Source: Streptomyces sp. SUK 48
GTDB taxonomy: Bacteria; Actinomycetota; Actinomycetes; Streptomycetales; Streptomycetaceae
Length of the DNA: 64,000 nucleotides
Assembly: GCF_009650765.1 (NCBI RefSeq)
Contig: NZ_CP045740.1
Span: 372,001-436,000 of the forward strand
Reading direction: 5' to 3'
Positions 25,090 to 33,555 of this stretch are shown here, piece by piece; within the stretch, counting starts at the first letter, position 1, and the number at the start of each line of letters is the position of its first letter. A program made the position numbers and the translations under genes. The notes beneath the pieces were generated by a model. The model saw nothing but the letters and a program-made list of their open reading frames with translations, was not told the DNA's origin and did no database searches.

Positions 25090-25590
25090 TCAGCCGGTGG
25101 TGGGGGCGTCGGCGACGCGGCGCTCACCGCCGTTGTGGCGCTGCCACATCCGGTAGACCTCCACCGCGTCCTCGCGCGGCTCGTGCCGCATCGGCAGCCG
25201 GCGCTCGTCCCAGTTCTTGCCGAACTCCTCGTAGAAGGTGTCCAGTTCGAAGTACTTGCGGTCGTCGACGTAGTGCGGCTCGTAGGCGTCGCGGGTGGTG
25301 AGGAAGACGACCTCGTCCGGCGAGCAGTAGTACAGCGAGCCCAGGCACATCGGGCAGGGGTGGGCGAGGACGTAGATGGTCGTCCCGGTCAGGTGCTCGG
25401 TGCCCAGCTTCACGCATGCCTCGCGGATGGCGAGGATCTCCGCGTGCGCGGTGGGGTCGTTGGTCTGGGCGACCCGGTTGGGGCTCTCGGCGAGGATCTC
25501 GCCGTCCTTGACGATGACGGTCGCGAACGGGCGGCCGCCCTCGGCGACATTGCCGCGGGCGAGGTCGATGGTGCGCTGGACGAAGTCCAT
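25090..25590 (-). CDS. Nucleoside/nucleobase deaminase (guanine deaminase-like)
   Basis: 166 residues of the CDA fold. Zinc and catalytic residues are H49-A-E51 (PTAHAEILAIR) and C79/C82 (HPCPMC). The region RPFATVIVKDGEILAESPNRV is typical of bacterial guanine/cytosine-type deaminases, and the C-terminal FYEEFGKNWDERRLPMRHE resembles guanine deaminase GuaD. GAGGAGG is 5 nt from the ATG. It is the last gene of the cyanate operon (33 nt after cynS), an uncommon association; ammonia release is a common product of both enzymes. Confidence 0.88.
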   Translation of the reverse strand: MDFVQRTIDLARGNVAEGGRPFATVIVKDGEILAESPNRVAQTNDPTAHAEILAIREACVKLGTEHLTGTTIYVLAHPCPMCLGSLYYCSPDEVVFLTTRDAYEPHYVDDRKYFELDTFYEEFGKNWDERRLPMRHEPREDAVEVYRMWQRHNGGERRVADAPTTG

Positions 25591-25623
25591 GCGGTCCTCC
25601 TCGGAGGTCGGTGATGGGACGGG

Positions 25624-26094
25624 TCAGAAGGGCTTGGTCGGCAGGTACTTGCCGTCCAGGGTGATGACGGCGCGCTCGCCGCCCTCGGGGTCGGCGACCT
25701 TCTTGACGTCGAGCTTGAAGTTGATCGCGGAGATGATGCCGTCGCCGAACTCCTCGTGGACCAGGGCCTTGAGGGTGGTGCCGTAGACCTGGAGCATCTC
25801 GTAGAAGCGGTAGATCGTCGGGTCGGTGGGGACCGTGTTCGGGATCGAGCCGCGGGTGGGGACGGTGGTCAGCAGCAGCGCGGCGTCCGCGTCGAGGCCG
25901 AGCAGCGCGGCGACGGCCTCGGCGGCGTCCGCGGGCAGGGCGTGCTGGCCGAGGACGGCGGCGGTGGTGAAGGCGACCGACAGGCCGGAGGCGTCGGCGA
26001 TCTGCTGCCAGGAGAGGTCCTTGCGCGTCTTGGCCTCGACGGCGGCGGCGGCCAGGAGCTGGCGGGCGGTGGGGTCGAACTGGGCGTGGATCAT
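25624..26094 (-). CDS. cynS: Cyanate hydratase (cyanase)
   Basis: 156 residues, the exact family length. N-terminal helical domain, then [40 protein letters not shown] with the catalytic residues Arg96, Glu99 and Ser122 at the same numbers as in E. coli CynS. It converts cyanate and bicarbonate to ammonia and CO2 (via carbamate), as a homodecamer. It follows a carbonic anhydrase that re-supplies bicarbonate. Confidence 0.97.
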   Translation of the reverse strand: MIHAQFDPTARQLLAAAAVEAKTRKDLSWQQIADASGLSVAFTTAAVLGQHALPADAAEAVAALLGLDADAALLLTTVPTRGSIPNTVPTDPTIYRFYEMLQVYGTTLKALVHEEFGDGIISAINFKLDVKKVADPEGGERAVITLDGKYLPTKPF

Positions 26095-26169
26095 GGGGAT
26101 CGTTTCCTCACTGTGTGATCGGGTCGGGAACCGGACCGCCCCGGCGGGGCCGGTCCGGGGGTCGGGTGG

Positions 26170-26754
26170 TCAGGCGGCGAGCGGGGCGCCGGCCGTGAGG
26201 TCCTCGACACGGCCGGTGGCGATGTCGAAGACCCAGCCGCGCACCGTGACCCGCCCCCGCGCCAGGGCGCGGGCGACGGAGGGGTGGGTGGCCAGGTTCG
26301 CCAGCTGGGCCAGCACGTTCTGCCGTACCAGCGCGGGCACGTCCGCGGCGGCGGAGGTGCGGGCCACCGAGGCGTCGGCGAGCCGCAGCCAGTCGGCGAC
26401 CGCGGGGGCGCCGCTGAGGTCGTGGCCGTGGGCCAGGGCGGTCATCGCGCCGCACGCGGAGTGCCCGCAGACGACGATGTCCCGCACGCCGAGCGTGCCG
26501 ACGGCGTACTCGATGCTCGCCGCGACCCCGTCGGCGCCCGGGGTGCGGGCGGGGACGAGGTTGCCGGCGGTGCGGATGACGAACAGTTCGCCGGGCTCGC
26601 AGCCGGTGATCAGCTCGGGCACGACGCGGGCGTCGGAGCAGCCGATGAACAGCGTGTGCGGCGTGTGGTGCGCGGCCAGGTGACTGAACAGCTCCCGCTT
26701 GGCGGGGAAGACGTCCTGCTGGAAGCGCGCGACACCCTGGGCGAGATCGTGCAT
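26170..26754 (-). CDS. cynT: Beta-class carbonic anhydrase
   Basis: 194 residues from ATG 26754, preceded by GGGAG at 7 nt. Zinc ligands C39 (IGCSDARV, with the D41-R43 dyad), H98 and C101 (VCGHSACGAM). It hydrates CO2 to bicarbonate, the cosubstrate consumed by cyanase, and heads the cynT-cynS-deaminase operon. The frame is open further upstream to 26883 but the ribosome site and homology fix the start. Confidence 0.95.
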   Translation of the reverse strand: MHDLAQGVARFQQDVFPAKRELFSHLAAHHTPHTLFIGCSDARVVPELITGCEPGELFVIRTAGNLVPARTPGADGVAASIEYAVGTLGVRDIVVCGHSACGAMTALAHGHDLSGAPAVADWLRLADASVARTSAAADVPALVRQNVLAQLANLATHPSVARALARGRVTVRGWVFDIATGRVEDLTAGAPLAA

Positions 26755-26822
26755 GGGGTCACTCCCTTTCGTGGCGGCCCGGCCCGTCGGGCCCGGCGAG
26801 ATCCACCATGCATGACCTCGAG

Positions 26823-26874
26823 CTATAGCGTCCAAGACGTGCTGGACATCAAAGCTATTGCTGCCATCTATAGT
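26823..26874. promoter_or_regulatory. Divergent cyn promoter with LysR box
   Basis: CTAT-N11-ATAG (26855-26873) is the T-N11-A interrupted dyad of LysR operators and overlaps TATAGT (26869-26874), a good -10 box 7 nt from the cynR ATG, implying leaderless cynR and autorepression. A second CTATAG (26823-26828) reads as a -10-like TATAGC element on the minus strand for cynT. A partial repeat GCTATTG (26854-26860) lies between. Confidence 0.6.
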
Positions 26875-26881
26875 GGCGGTC

Positions 26882-27790
26882 ATGGCCCTGGAACTGCGTC
26901 ATCTGCGCTATCTGCTCGCCGTGGCCGAGCACGGCAACTTCACCCGCGCCGCCGAGGATCTGCATATCTCCCAGCCCACGCTGTCCCAGCAGATCAAGCA
27001 GCTCGAACGGACCCTCGGCACCCAGCTGCTCGACCGCACCGGGCGCACCGTGCGCCTCACCGACGCGGGCGAGGCGTACGCCCATCACGCCCGGGGCGCG
27101 CTGCACCAGCTGGCCGCCGCCGAGCGCGCCGTCCACGATGTGCGGGACCTGACACGCGGGCGGCTGCGGCTGGCGGTCACCCCCACGTTCACGGCCTATC
27201 TCGTCGGCCCGCTCACCGCCGAGCTGCACGGCCGGCATCCCGGCATCACCCTGACCGTGCGGGAGACCGCCCAGGACCGGATCGAAACGGGGCTGCTGGC
27301 CGACGAGTTCGACCTCGGCATCGGATTCCGGGGCGTCCATCTGCCGGGCATCACCGCGACCGCCCTGTTCACCGAGACGCTCACCCTGGTCACCGGCGAC
27401 TCCGGTGCCATCGGGGGCCGTTCGGGCGCGCTGCCGGTACGGGAGCTCGCCGACCGCCAACTCGCGCTGCTCAGCGGCGACTTCGCCACCCGCGGTCATA
27501 TCGACGCGTATCTGGAGGGGCACGGCGTCAGCCCGCGGATCGCGGTGGAGGCCAACTCCATCCAGGCCCTGACCGAGGTCGTGCAGCGCACCCGGCTGGC
27601 CACCGTCCTGCCGGACGCGATCACCCACGACCACCCCCGTCTGGTCCCCGTGCCGCTCGATCCCGCCCTGCCGACCCGCACGGTCACCCTCCTCGGCCGC
27701 GCCGACGCCTATCGCAGCGCGGCGACCCTCGCCTTCACCCGCCTCACCCATGAACTGGTCCGCAGCCGCGGCTATACGGCCCCCTCCTGA
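26882..27790 (+). CDS. cynR: LysR-family regulator, likely CynR
   Basis: 302 residues. HTH near the N-terminus: MALELRHLRYLLAVAEHGNF, TRAAEDLHISQPTLSQQIKQLE; the effector domain (LRLAVTPTFTAYLVGPLTAELH) follows. Position divergent to cynT-cynS and family resemblance to E. coli CynR (cyanate-responsive activator) support the name. The ATG has no ribosome site and sits 7 nt after a -10-like TATAGT, so the mRNA may be leaderless. Confidence 0.9.
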   Translation: MALELRHLRYLLAVAEHGNFTRAAEDLHISQPTLSQQIKQLERTLGTQLLDRTGRTVRLTDAGEAYAHHARGALHQLAAAERAVHDVRDLTRGRLRLAVTPTFTAYLVGPLTAELHGRHPGITLTVRETAQDRIETGLLADEFDLGIGFRGVHLPGITATALFTETLTLVTGDSGAIGGRSGALPVRELADRQLALLSGDFATRGHIDAYLEGHGVSPRIAVEANSIQALTEVVQRTRLATVLPDAITHDHPRLVPVPLDPALPTRTVTLLGRADAYRSAATLAFTRLTHELVRSRGYTAPS

Positions 27791-27796
27791 GACGGG

Positions 27797-29641
27797 TCAG
27801 CCGAGGGCGCGGTCGAGGTTGAAGGCGGCGCTGATCAAGGAGAGATGGGTGAACGCCTGCGGGAAATTGCCCTGTTGCTCGCCGGTACGGCCGATCTCCT
27901 CGGCATACAGGCCGAGATGGTTGGCGTAGGTGAGCATCTTCTCGAAGGCGAGGCGGGCCTCGTCGACCCGGCCGGCCCGCACCAGCGCCTCGACGAACCA
28001 GAACGAGCAGATGGAGAAGGTGCCCTCGTCGCCGCGCAGCCCGTCGGGGCTGACCAGCGGGTCGTAGCGGTAGACCAGCGAGTCGGAGACCAGTTCCTCG
28101 GTGAGGGCGTCCAGGGTGGACAGCCACTTGGGGTCGGTGGGGGCGATGAACTTGGCGAGCGGCATCATCAGCACGGAGGCGTCCAGCACCTCGCCGTCCT
28201 CGTGCTGCACGAAGGCGCGCCGCCGCTCCGACCAGCCCCGGTCCATGATCCGCCGGTAGATGGCGTCCCGGGTCTGCCGCCAGCGCAGCAGTTCGGCGGG
28301 CAGCCCGCGCCGGTTGGCGAGCCGGATGGCGCGTTCCACCGCGACCCAGCACATCAGCCGGGAGTACAGGAAGTTCTTGCGCCCGCCCCGGGTCTCCCAC
28401 ACGCCCTCGTCGGGCTGGTCCCAGTGCTCGCAGACCCATTCGACCAACTGGGTCACGTCGTCCCACTGCGCGCTGGAGATGGGCTGGGCCCATTTGTCGA
28501 AGAGGTAGACGGAGTCGATCAGGGCGCCGTAGATGTCGAGCTGGAGCTGGTCGGCGGCGGCGTTGCCGACCCGGACCGGGGCCGAGCCCTGGTGTCCCTC
28601 CAGATGAGGCAGCTCGCGTTCGGGCAGGTCGGTGCGGCCGTCGATGCCGTACATGATCTGGAGCGGGCCGGAGGCGGCGCCGTCGCCGGGGCTGATGTGG
28701 GTGGTGAGGAAGCGCATGAACGCCTCGGCCTCGCCGCTGAAGCCGAGCCGCAGCAGCGCGTACACGGCGAAGGCCGCGTCGCGCACCCAGACGTACCGGT
28801 AGTCCCAGTTGCGCTCGCCGCCGAGCTGCTCGGGCAGGCTGGTGGTGGGGGCGGCCACGATGGCGCCGGTGGGGGCGTAGGTGAGCAGCTTGAGGGTGAG
28901 GGCGGAGCGGTGCACCATCTCGCGCCAGCGGCCCCGGTAGCGGGACTGCTGGAGCCAGTGCCGCCAGTAGGCGACGGTCGCGTTGAACTCGTGCTCGGCC
29001 TCGGCGTGGGCGCAGCCGCGCGGGGCGATGGCGGTATCGGCCTGGTCGAGGGCGAACACCGCCGTCTCGCCCTCGCCGAGCTTGAACTCGGCGCACGCGT
29101 CGCGGCCGTCGCACTCCATGCCCACGGTCGCGGTGAGCGCGAGCGCCAGGTCCGGCGACTCGAACAGCAGGGTGCCGTCCATGTCGCGGACGGTGTGCGG
29201 AGCTGCGCCGTAGTCGAAGCGGGGGGCGATCAGGGCGCGGAAGGGCACCTGGCCGCGCACACACACCACCCGCCGGATCAGCCGGTGCCGCACCGTCTCG
29301 CCGGGCTGCCCGGCTTCGGCGGTGACCGGCATGAAGTCCTGCACCTCGCCGACGCCGTCCTCGGTGAAGAAGCGGGTGATCAGCACATTGGTGTCGGGAA
29401 AGTAGAACTGCTTGGTGCGGGCCGGGACGGCGGCGGCCAGCTCGAAGCAGCCGCCGCGCTCGGCGTCCAGGACGGCCGCGAAGACGCTGGGCGAGTCGAA
29501 GGACGGCGAGCAGTACCAGTCGATGGTGCCGTTGCTGCCGACCAGGGCGACGCTGCGCAGGTCACCGATCAGGCCGTGCTCGGCGATGGGCAGGTAGCGG
29601 GGGCTCGCGGAGGTGTCCGCGGCGAACGGCGTCTGGCTCAT
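27797..29641 (-). CDS. Glycoside hydrolase family 15 protein
   Basis: 614 residues. N-terminal beta domain (PIAEHGLIGDLRSVALVGSNGTIDWYCSPSFDSPSVFAAVLD) that opens all bacterial GH15 glucoamylase/trehalase-like proteins, then the (alpha/alpha)6 barrel with RNWDYRYVWVRDAAF, PDEGVWETRGG (general acid region) and DEGTFSICSFWFVEAL (general base region). No signal peptide, so it acts inside the cell on alpha-glucan oligosaccharides or trehalose. GGGAGG is 6 nt from the ATG. Converges with cynR, separated by 6 nt. Confidence 0.93.
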   Translation of the reverse strand: MSQTPFAADTSASPRYLPIAEHGLIGDLRSVALVGSNGTIDWYCSPSFDSPSVFAAVLDAERGGCFELAAAVPARTKQFYFPDTNVLITRFFTEDGVGEVQDFMPVTAEAGQPGETVRHRLIRRVVCVRGQVPFRALIAPRFDYGAAPHTVRDMDGTLLFESPDLALALTATVGMECDGRDACAEFKLGEGETAVFALDQADTAIAPRGCAHAEAEHEFNATVAYWRHWLQQSRYRGRWREMVHRSALTLKLLTYAPTGAIVAAPTTSLPEQLGGERNWDYRYVWVRDAAFAVYALLRLGFSGEAEAFMRFLTTHISPGDGAASGPLQIMYGIDGRTDLPERELPHLEGHQGSAPVRVGNAAADQLQLDIYGALIDSVYLFDKWAQPISSAQWDDVTQLVEWVCEHWDQPDEGVWETRGGRKNFLYSRLMCWVAVERAIRLANRRGLPAELLRWRQTRDAIYRRIMDRGWSERRRAFVQHEDGEVLDASVLMMPLAKFIAPTDPKWLSTLDALTEELVSDSLVYRYDPLVSPDGLRGDEGTFSICSFWFVEALVRAGRVDEARLAFEKMLTYANHLGLYAEEIGRTGEQQGNFPQAFTHLSLISAAFNLDRALG

Positions 29642-29853
29642 CGGCGGCCTCCCGGTGCGGGTGCGCGAACTCGTCCCGCGATGTCTCCAGCTTAGGAGCG
29701 AGTGGGGCGCGATGGAGTGGGCAGGCGCCTGTCACCCGTCACCGGCGTGTCCTTCCGGATGCAGGGTGCGCCGCGGCGGGCAATGGTGAGAGTGTGCCCC
29801 GTTCGGCGGCACCGGCACGGATGCGGTCATCCGGACCGAGGAGGAGGCAACAC

Positions 29854-30060
29854 ATGTCGACATCCGCAACTGGAGGGTCCCGGTCGCCCGACGACCACTG
29901 CACCCCGGACTCCCTGCTCCACTCGGCTCCCCAGCAGGACGTCACCCCGGAGGACCTGGTGATGGCGGCCGGGCGGGACGTCACCCCGAAGACGCTCGAC
30001 TGGGCGCGCCGCAAGCTGGAGACGGAGGGTCCGTCGGCGATCGAGAAGCTTCTTCCCTGA
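29854..30060 (+). CDS. Small hypothetical protein
   Basis: 68 residues from ATG 29854 after an ideal GAGGAGGAGG site. The N-terminus is disordered (SPDDHCTPDS); the second half has PEDLVMAAGRDVTPKTLDWARRKLETEGPSAIEKLLP, a compact two-helix pattern with a repeated DVTPxxL element. It is a conserved Streptomyces type without known function. A strong bidirectional terminator follows. Confidence 0.75.
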   Translation: MSTSATGGSRSPDDHCTPDSLLHSAPQQDVTPEDLVMAAGRDVTPKTLDWARRKLETEGPSAIEKLLP

Positions 30061-30084
30061 CGGGAGTGAACGGGGGCAGACGGG

Positions 30085-30128
30085 GGGCCAGGGCGGGCGG
30101 CGCGGATGGGCGTCGCCCGCCCTGGCCC
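30085..30128. terminator. Bidirectional terminator hairpin
   Basis: Perfect 15-bp inverted repeat (30085-30099 with 30114-30128; GGGCCAGGGCGGGCG arm), 14-nt loop, between the convergent genes ending at 30060 and 30218. Confidence 0.85.
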
Positions 30129-30217
30129 GGTCCGTGCGCGCGGCGGTGCGCGGTCAGGTGCGCGACCGGTACGCGGTCAGGTGTGTCATGTGCGGGACGG
30201 CGGCCGGAGCGCGCCCG

Positions 30218-30688
30218 TCATTCCGGCTGATCCAGCTCGTCCCGGTAGTCCGGTACGACATGCACCGCGGCCTCCTCCGCGCCCGCCGCGCCCCCGTCGA
30301 TGCCCACGTCCTCGGCGAAGGTGTCCACGCCCGGCTCCCGGGCCGACAGGCGGCCCGCGCGCGAGGCGCCCGCCTCGGGGTCGAGGGGTTCGCCCTCGCC
30401 GCCGGGCAGGTCGCCGATGCCGTCGCCGGCCGGCTCGTCCGGGTCGGGGACCTCCTGCCGGAGCCGCTGGTCCAGGGACTCCCCGGCGCGCTGCTCGGCG
30501 GCGGTGGTGCCGTACTTGGTCACGCCGAGGGGGCGTTCGGGCGGCGAGTAGCCCTCGTCGAGCATGTCGTCGTACGAACGTTCGCCGACCGCGTCCTCGG
30601 GATCCACGGGGGCGGCGTCCGCCTGTTCCTCGTTGCTCCCGGTGGGCTGGTAGGCATCGTCCCCCAGGGGAGTCTGCGCGTCGCTCAT
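30218..30688 (-). CDS. DUF5709 family protein
   Basis: 156 residues, strongly acidic and disordered. Contains SYDDMLDEGYSPPERPLG, AAEQRAGESLDQRLRQEVPDPDEP and repeated acidic Gly/Pro patches, the features of DUF5709, an actinobacterial family of unknown role. AAGGAGG precedes ATG 30688. Monocistronic. Confidence 0.85.
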   Translation of the reverse strand: MSDAQTPLGDDAYQPTGSNEEQADAAPVDPEDAVGERSYDDMLDEGYSPPERPLGVTKYGTTAAEQRAGESLDQRLRQEVPDPDEPAGDGIGDLPGGEGEPLDPEAGASRAGRLSAREPGVDTFAEDVGIDGGAAGAEEAAVHVVPDYRDELDQPE

Positions 30689-30785
30689 CGTCGCCTCCTT
30701 CGGTGCTCGCGCGGCGGTCCCGGTCCGCGTAACCCGCAACCGGGACGTCACACCCGCGAATGCCGATCCGGCGGGGGCGGCCGGG

Positions 30786-31967
30786 TCAGTCGGCGGACTG
30801 CTCCGCCAGGCCCGAGGTCCACTTCTCCTCGATGCGGCCGGCCTTCCACACCAGCAGCGCGAGCGCCCAGGTGACGAAGAACAGGCCGACGATGACGAAG
30901 CCGACCGTGTTGAGGTCGAGCCCGGCGACCCAGTCCCAGAAGAAGCCGTGCAGGTCCATCTGGTCGGCGAGGAGGCCGAGGAGTTCGACGGAGCCGATGA
31001 TCAGGGCGACGGCGACGGACAGGCCGGTGATGGTGAGGTTGTAGTAGACCTTGCGGACCGGCTTGGAGAACGCCCAGCCGTAGGCGAAGTTCATGAACGA
31101 GCCGTCGATGGTGTCCAGCAGCGACATTCCGGCCGCGAACAGCACCGGCAGGGTGAGGATCGCGTACCAGGGCAGTCCGGAGGCGGCGCCGGAGCCGGCG
31201 AGGACCAGCAGGGCGATCTCGGTGGCGGTGTCGAAGCCGAGGCCGAACAGCAGGCCCAGCGGGTACATCTGCCAGGGCTTGGTGATCGAGTTGGTGACCC
31301 GGCCGAGCAGGCGGTTCATGAAGCCCCGGTTGTTGAGCTGGGCCTCCAGGGCGGCCTCGTCGAAGTGGCCGGTGCGCATCTTGCGGAAGACCTTCCAGAT
31401 GCCGGCCAGGATGACGAGGTTGATCACGGCGATCAGGTAGAGGAAGGCACCGGAGACGGTCGTACCGATGAGGCCGGTGACCTCGTGCAGGTGCGAGTTG
31501 TCGTTCTCGACCGGTCCGGCCAGGGTCTTCATGCCGAGGGAGAGCAGCAGGGCGAGGCCGAAGACGATGGTGGAGTGGCCGAGGGAGAACCAGAAGCCGA
31601 CGGACAGCGGGCGCTGGCCCGAGCCCATCAGCTTGCGGGTGGTGTTGTCGATGGCCGCGATGTGGTCGGCGTCGAAGGCGTGCCGCATGCCCAGGGTGTA
31701 GGCGGTCACGCCGATGCCGATGCCGAAGGCCGCCGGTTCGCCGGCAGAACCAGTGCCGACGCTGAAGTGCTGCGGCGCGATGATGCCGACCAGGGTGCCC
31801 CAGCCGATGATGTGCAGGGCCAGCACGAAGGCGGCCATCGAGCCGACCCTGATCCACTCCTCGCGCGTCATGGAGCGGCGGACGCGTTGCCAGGCCGACG
31901 GCTTGACGCCGGCCTGTGCGGGGAGGGACGGAGCGGAACCAGGGGCGGCCGTCATCGGGAGGGTCAT
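30786..31967 (-). CDS. Nickel/cobalt permease, NiCoT (HoxN/NixA) family
   Basis: About 393 residues with eight hydrophobic segments. The NiCoT signature RHAFDADHIAAIDNTTRK (H-x4-D-H) is in helix 2, with the further family motifs FSLGHSTIV, LLFGLGFDTATEI and GMSLLDTIDGSFM. It imports Ni2+ and/or Co2+, serving Ni-SOD, urease or cobalamin synthesis. The start is uncertain: ATG 31967 has AGGA directly adjacent; ATG 31955 is an alternative. A Nur-like box lies about 60 nt upstream. Confidence 0.93.
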   Translation of the reverse strand: MTLPMTAAPGSAPSLPAQAGVKPSAWQRVRRSMTREEWIRVGSMAAFVLALHIIGWGTLVGIIAPQHFSVGTGSAGEPAAFGIGIGVTAYTLGMRHAFDADHIAAIDNTTRKLMGSGQRPLSVGFWFSLGHSTIVFGLALLLSLGMKTLAGPVENDNSHLHEVTGLIGTTVSGAFLYLIAVINLVILAGIWKVFRKMRTGHFDEAALEAQLNNRGFMNRLLGRVTNSITKPWQMYPLGLLFGLGFDTATEIALLVLAGSGAASGLPWYAILTLPVLFAAGMSLLDTIDGSFMNFAYGWAFSKPVRKVYYNLTITGLSVAVALIIGSVELLGLLADQMDLHGFFWDWVAGLDLNTVGFVIVGLFFVTWALALLVWKAGRIEEKWTSGLAEQSAD

Positions 31968-32023
31968 TCCTAACGTCGTACGGGTACGGCTGCACAGCAC
32001 AGCCTTGTGCCATCGTCCCGTAC

Positions 32024-32040
32024 CTGCAAATCATGTGCAG
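32024..32040. promoter_or_regulatory. Nur-like (nickel uptake regulator) box
   Basis: CTGCAA-ATCAT-GTGCAG is a dyad of the form described for the S. coelicolor Nur box (tTGCaa-N5-ttGCAA): all four core bases TGC/GCA are present with the N5 spacer. It lies upstream of the NiCoT gene on the minus strand, the expected target of nickel repression. Confidence 0.55.
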
Positions 32041-32245
32041 TAAAGGCGACGGCAGGGCTTTCCCATGGTCAGGAAAAGACCATGAGCAGGAAAAGGCCGC
32101 TCACCAGGGCGAGGGGAGCGGTAAAGGGGCGGGTGTGCGTCGAGGGGAAGCGGGTGCCCGTCCGGGCATGGCCGCTGCCCTTTCGGGCCCGGTGGGTGCC
32201 CGAGCGGGCCCGGGACATGTCCGGTCGGGCCCCGCAGGTGTCCGG

Positions 32246-33517
32246 TCAGGCGGAGAACATGCCCCGGCCCAGCCAGTCCCCGGAGTCCCGGACGCCGGGC
32301 AGGGCGAAGAAGTAGCCGCCGCCGGTCGGGGAGATGTAGTCCACGAGGGGTTCGTCGATCAGCCGGGTCTGCACGGCCTCGAACTGGCGCTTGACGTCCT
32401 GCTGGTAGCAGCAGAAGACGAGACCCATGTCGAGGTTGCCGACGCTGTCCGCGCCCCGGTCGTAGTTGTAGCCGCGGCGCAGGATCCGGGAGCCGTCCGA
32501 CTGCGCGGTGCGCGGGTTGGCGAGCCGGATGTGGGCGTCCGTCGGGATCGCGTTGCCGTGCGGGTCCTTGGCGTACTGGGGGATGTCGGTCTCGTTCGCG
32601 CCGTCCAGCGGGGCGCCGGTGTCCTTGCGGCGGCCGAACATCTTCTCCTGCTCGGTGAGCGAGACCCGGTCCCAGAACTCGACCAGCATCCGGATGATCC
32701 GGATGACCTGGTAGCTGCCGCCGGTGGCCCAGGCGGGCTCGCCCTGCCCGTCGCCGACCCAGATCAGCTTGTTCGTCTCCCGGGCGGAGTTCACGTCCGG
32801 GTTGGCGATGCCGTCCTTGAAGCCGAGCAGGTTGCGCTGGGCTCCGGTGGGCCGGGGCGCGTTCTGGAAGCCGTCGATGCGCCACTTGACCTGCATCGCG
32901 CCGCGGGTGTGCCGGGCGATGTCGCGCAGGGCGTGCAGCACGGTGTCCCTGCTCTGCGCGCAGATCTGGAGGGAGAGGTCGCCGTGGCACTCGGCCGGGT
33001 TCAGATGGTCGTTCGGGAAGGTCCGCATGGGGACGAGCCGGGCGGGCCTGGCCTTGGCGAGGCCGTAGCGGTCGTCGAAGAGGGAGGTGCCGACGCCGAG
33101 GGTGAGGGTGAGGCCGTCCGAGGGGACCTCAGGGCCGAGGATGCCGTTGTCGGCGGGCGGCGCGCCGACGCCGAGGTCGTCGGGGGTGCCGCCGGAGGTG
33201 AGGATGCGGGCCCGCTCGGTGATCGTCTTCAGCAGGTCGGCGAGGCCGCGGCGGTCGTCGGCTATGACGTCGAAGGAGACGAACGCGGCGGCGGCCGGCT
33301 GCGGGGTGATGATCCCGGCCTGATGGGCACCCTGGAAGGACACCTTCGCCCGGCCGTCCGGACCGCTCGGCCCGGCCTGGGCCGTGCCACCGCTCTCGGC
33401 GAGCGCGAAACCGCCGCCGGCCAGGACCGCGCCGGCGGCACCGGCGCCCAGCGCGCCGCGCACGAAGGAGCGGCGGGCGGGGCCGACGGGGCAGGACGGC
33501 GTGTCGGCGGTGGACAT
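32246..33517 (-). CDS. efeB: Dyp-type (deferrochelatase-like) peroxidase EfeB
   Basis: 423 residues. Twin-arginine signal [21 protein letters not shown] (RR at 15-16). Dyp motifs: [10 protein letters not shown] (the GxxDG loop with catalytic Asp), [10 protein letters not shown] (proximal heme His region), [21 protein letters not shown] and [16 protein letters not shown]. Exported by Tat with heme; in Efe systems it oxidises ferrous iron or handles heme iron for import. GGAGG lies 9 nt from ATG 33517; an ATG at 33556 overlaps the efeU/O stop as TGATG and is a coupled alternative. Confidence 0.93.
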   Translation of the reverse strand: MSTADTPSCPVGPARRSFVRGALGAGAAGAVLAGGGFALAESGGTAQAGPSGPDGRAKVSFQGAHQAGIITPQPAAAAFVSFDVIADDRRGLADLLKTITERARILTSGGTPDDLGVGAPPADNGILGPEVPSDGLTLTLGVGTSLFDDRYGLAKARPARLVPMRTFPNDHLNPAECHGDLSLQICAQSRDTVLHALRDIARHTRGAMQVKWRIDGFQNAPRPTGAQRNLLGFKDGIANPDVNSARETNKLIWVGDGQGEPAWATGGSYQVIRIIRMLVEFWDRVSLTEQEKMFGRRKDTGAPLDGANETDIPQYAKDPHGNAIPTDAHIRLANPRTAQSDGSRILRRGYNYDRGADSVGNLDMGLVFCCYQQDVKRQFEAVQTRLIDEPLVDYISPTGGGYFFALPGVRDSGDWLGRGMFSA

Positions 33518-33555
33518 GGGCGGGTTCCCTCCGGGGTGCGGGTGCGCGGTGGTCA

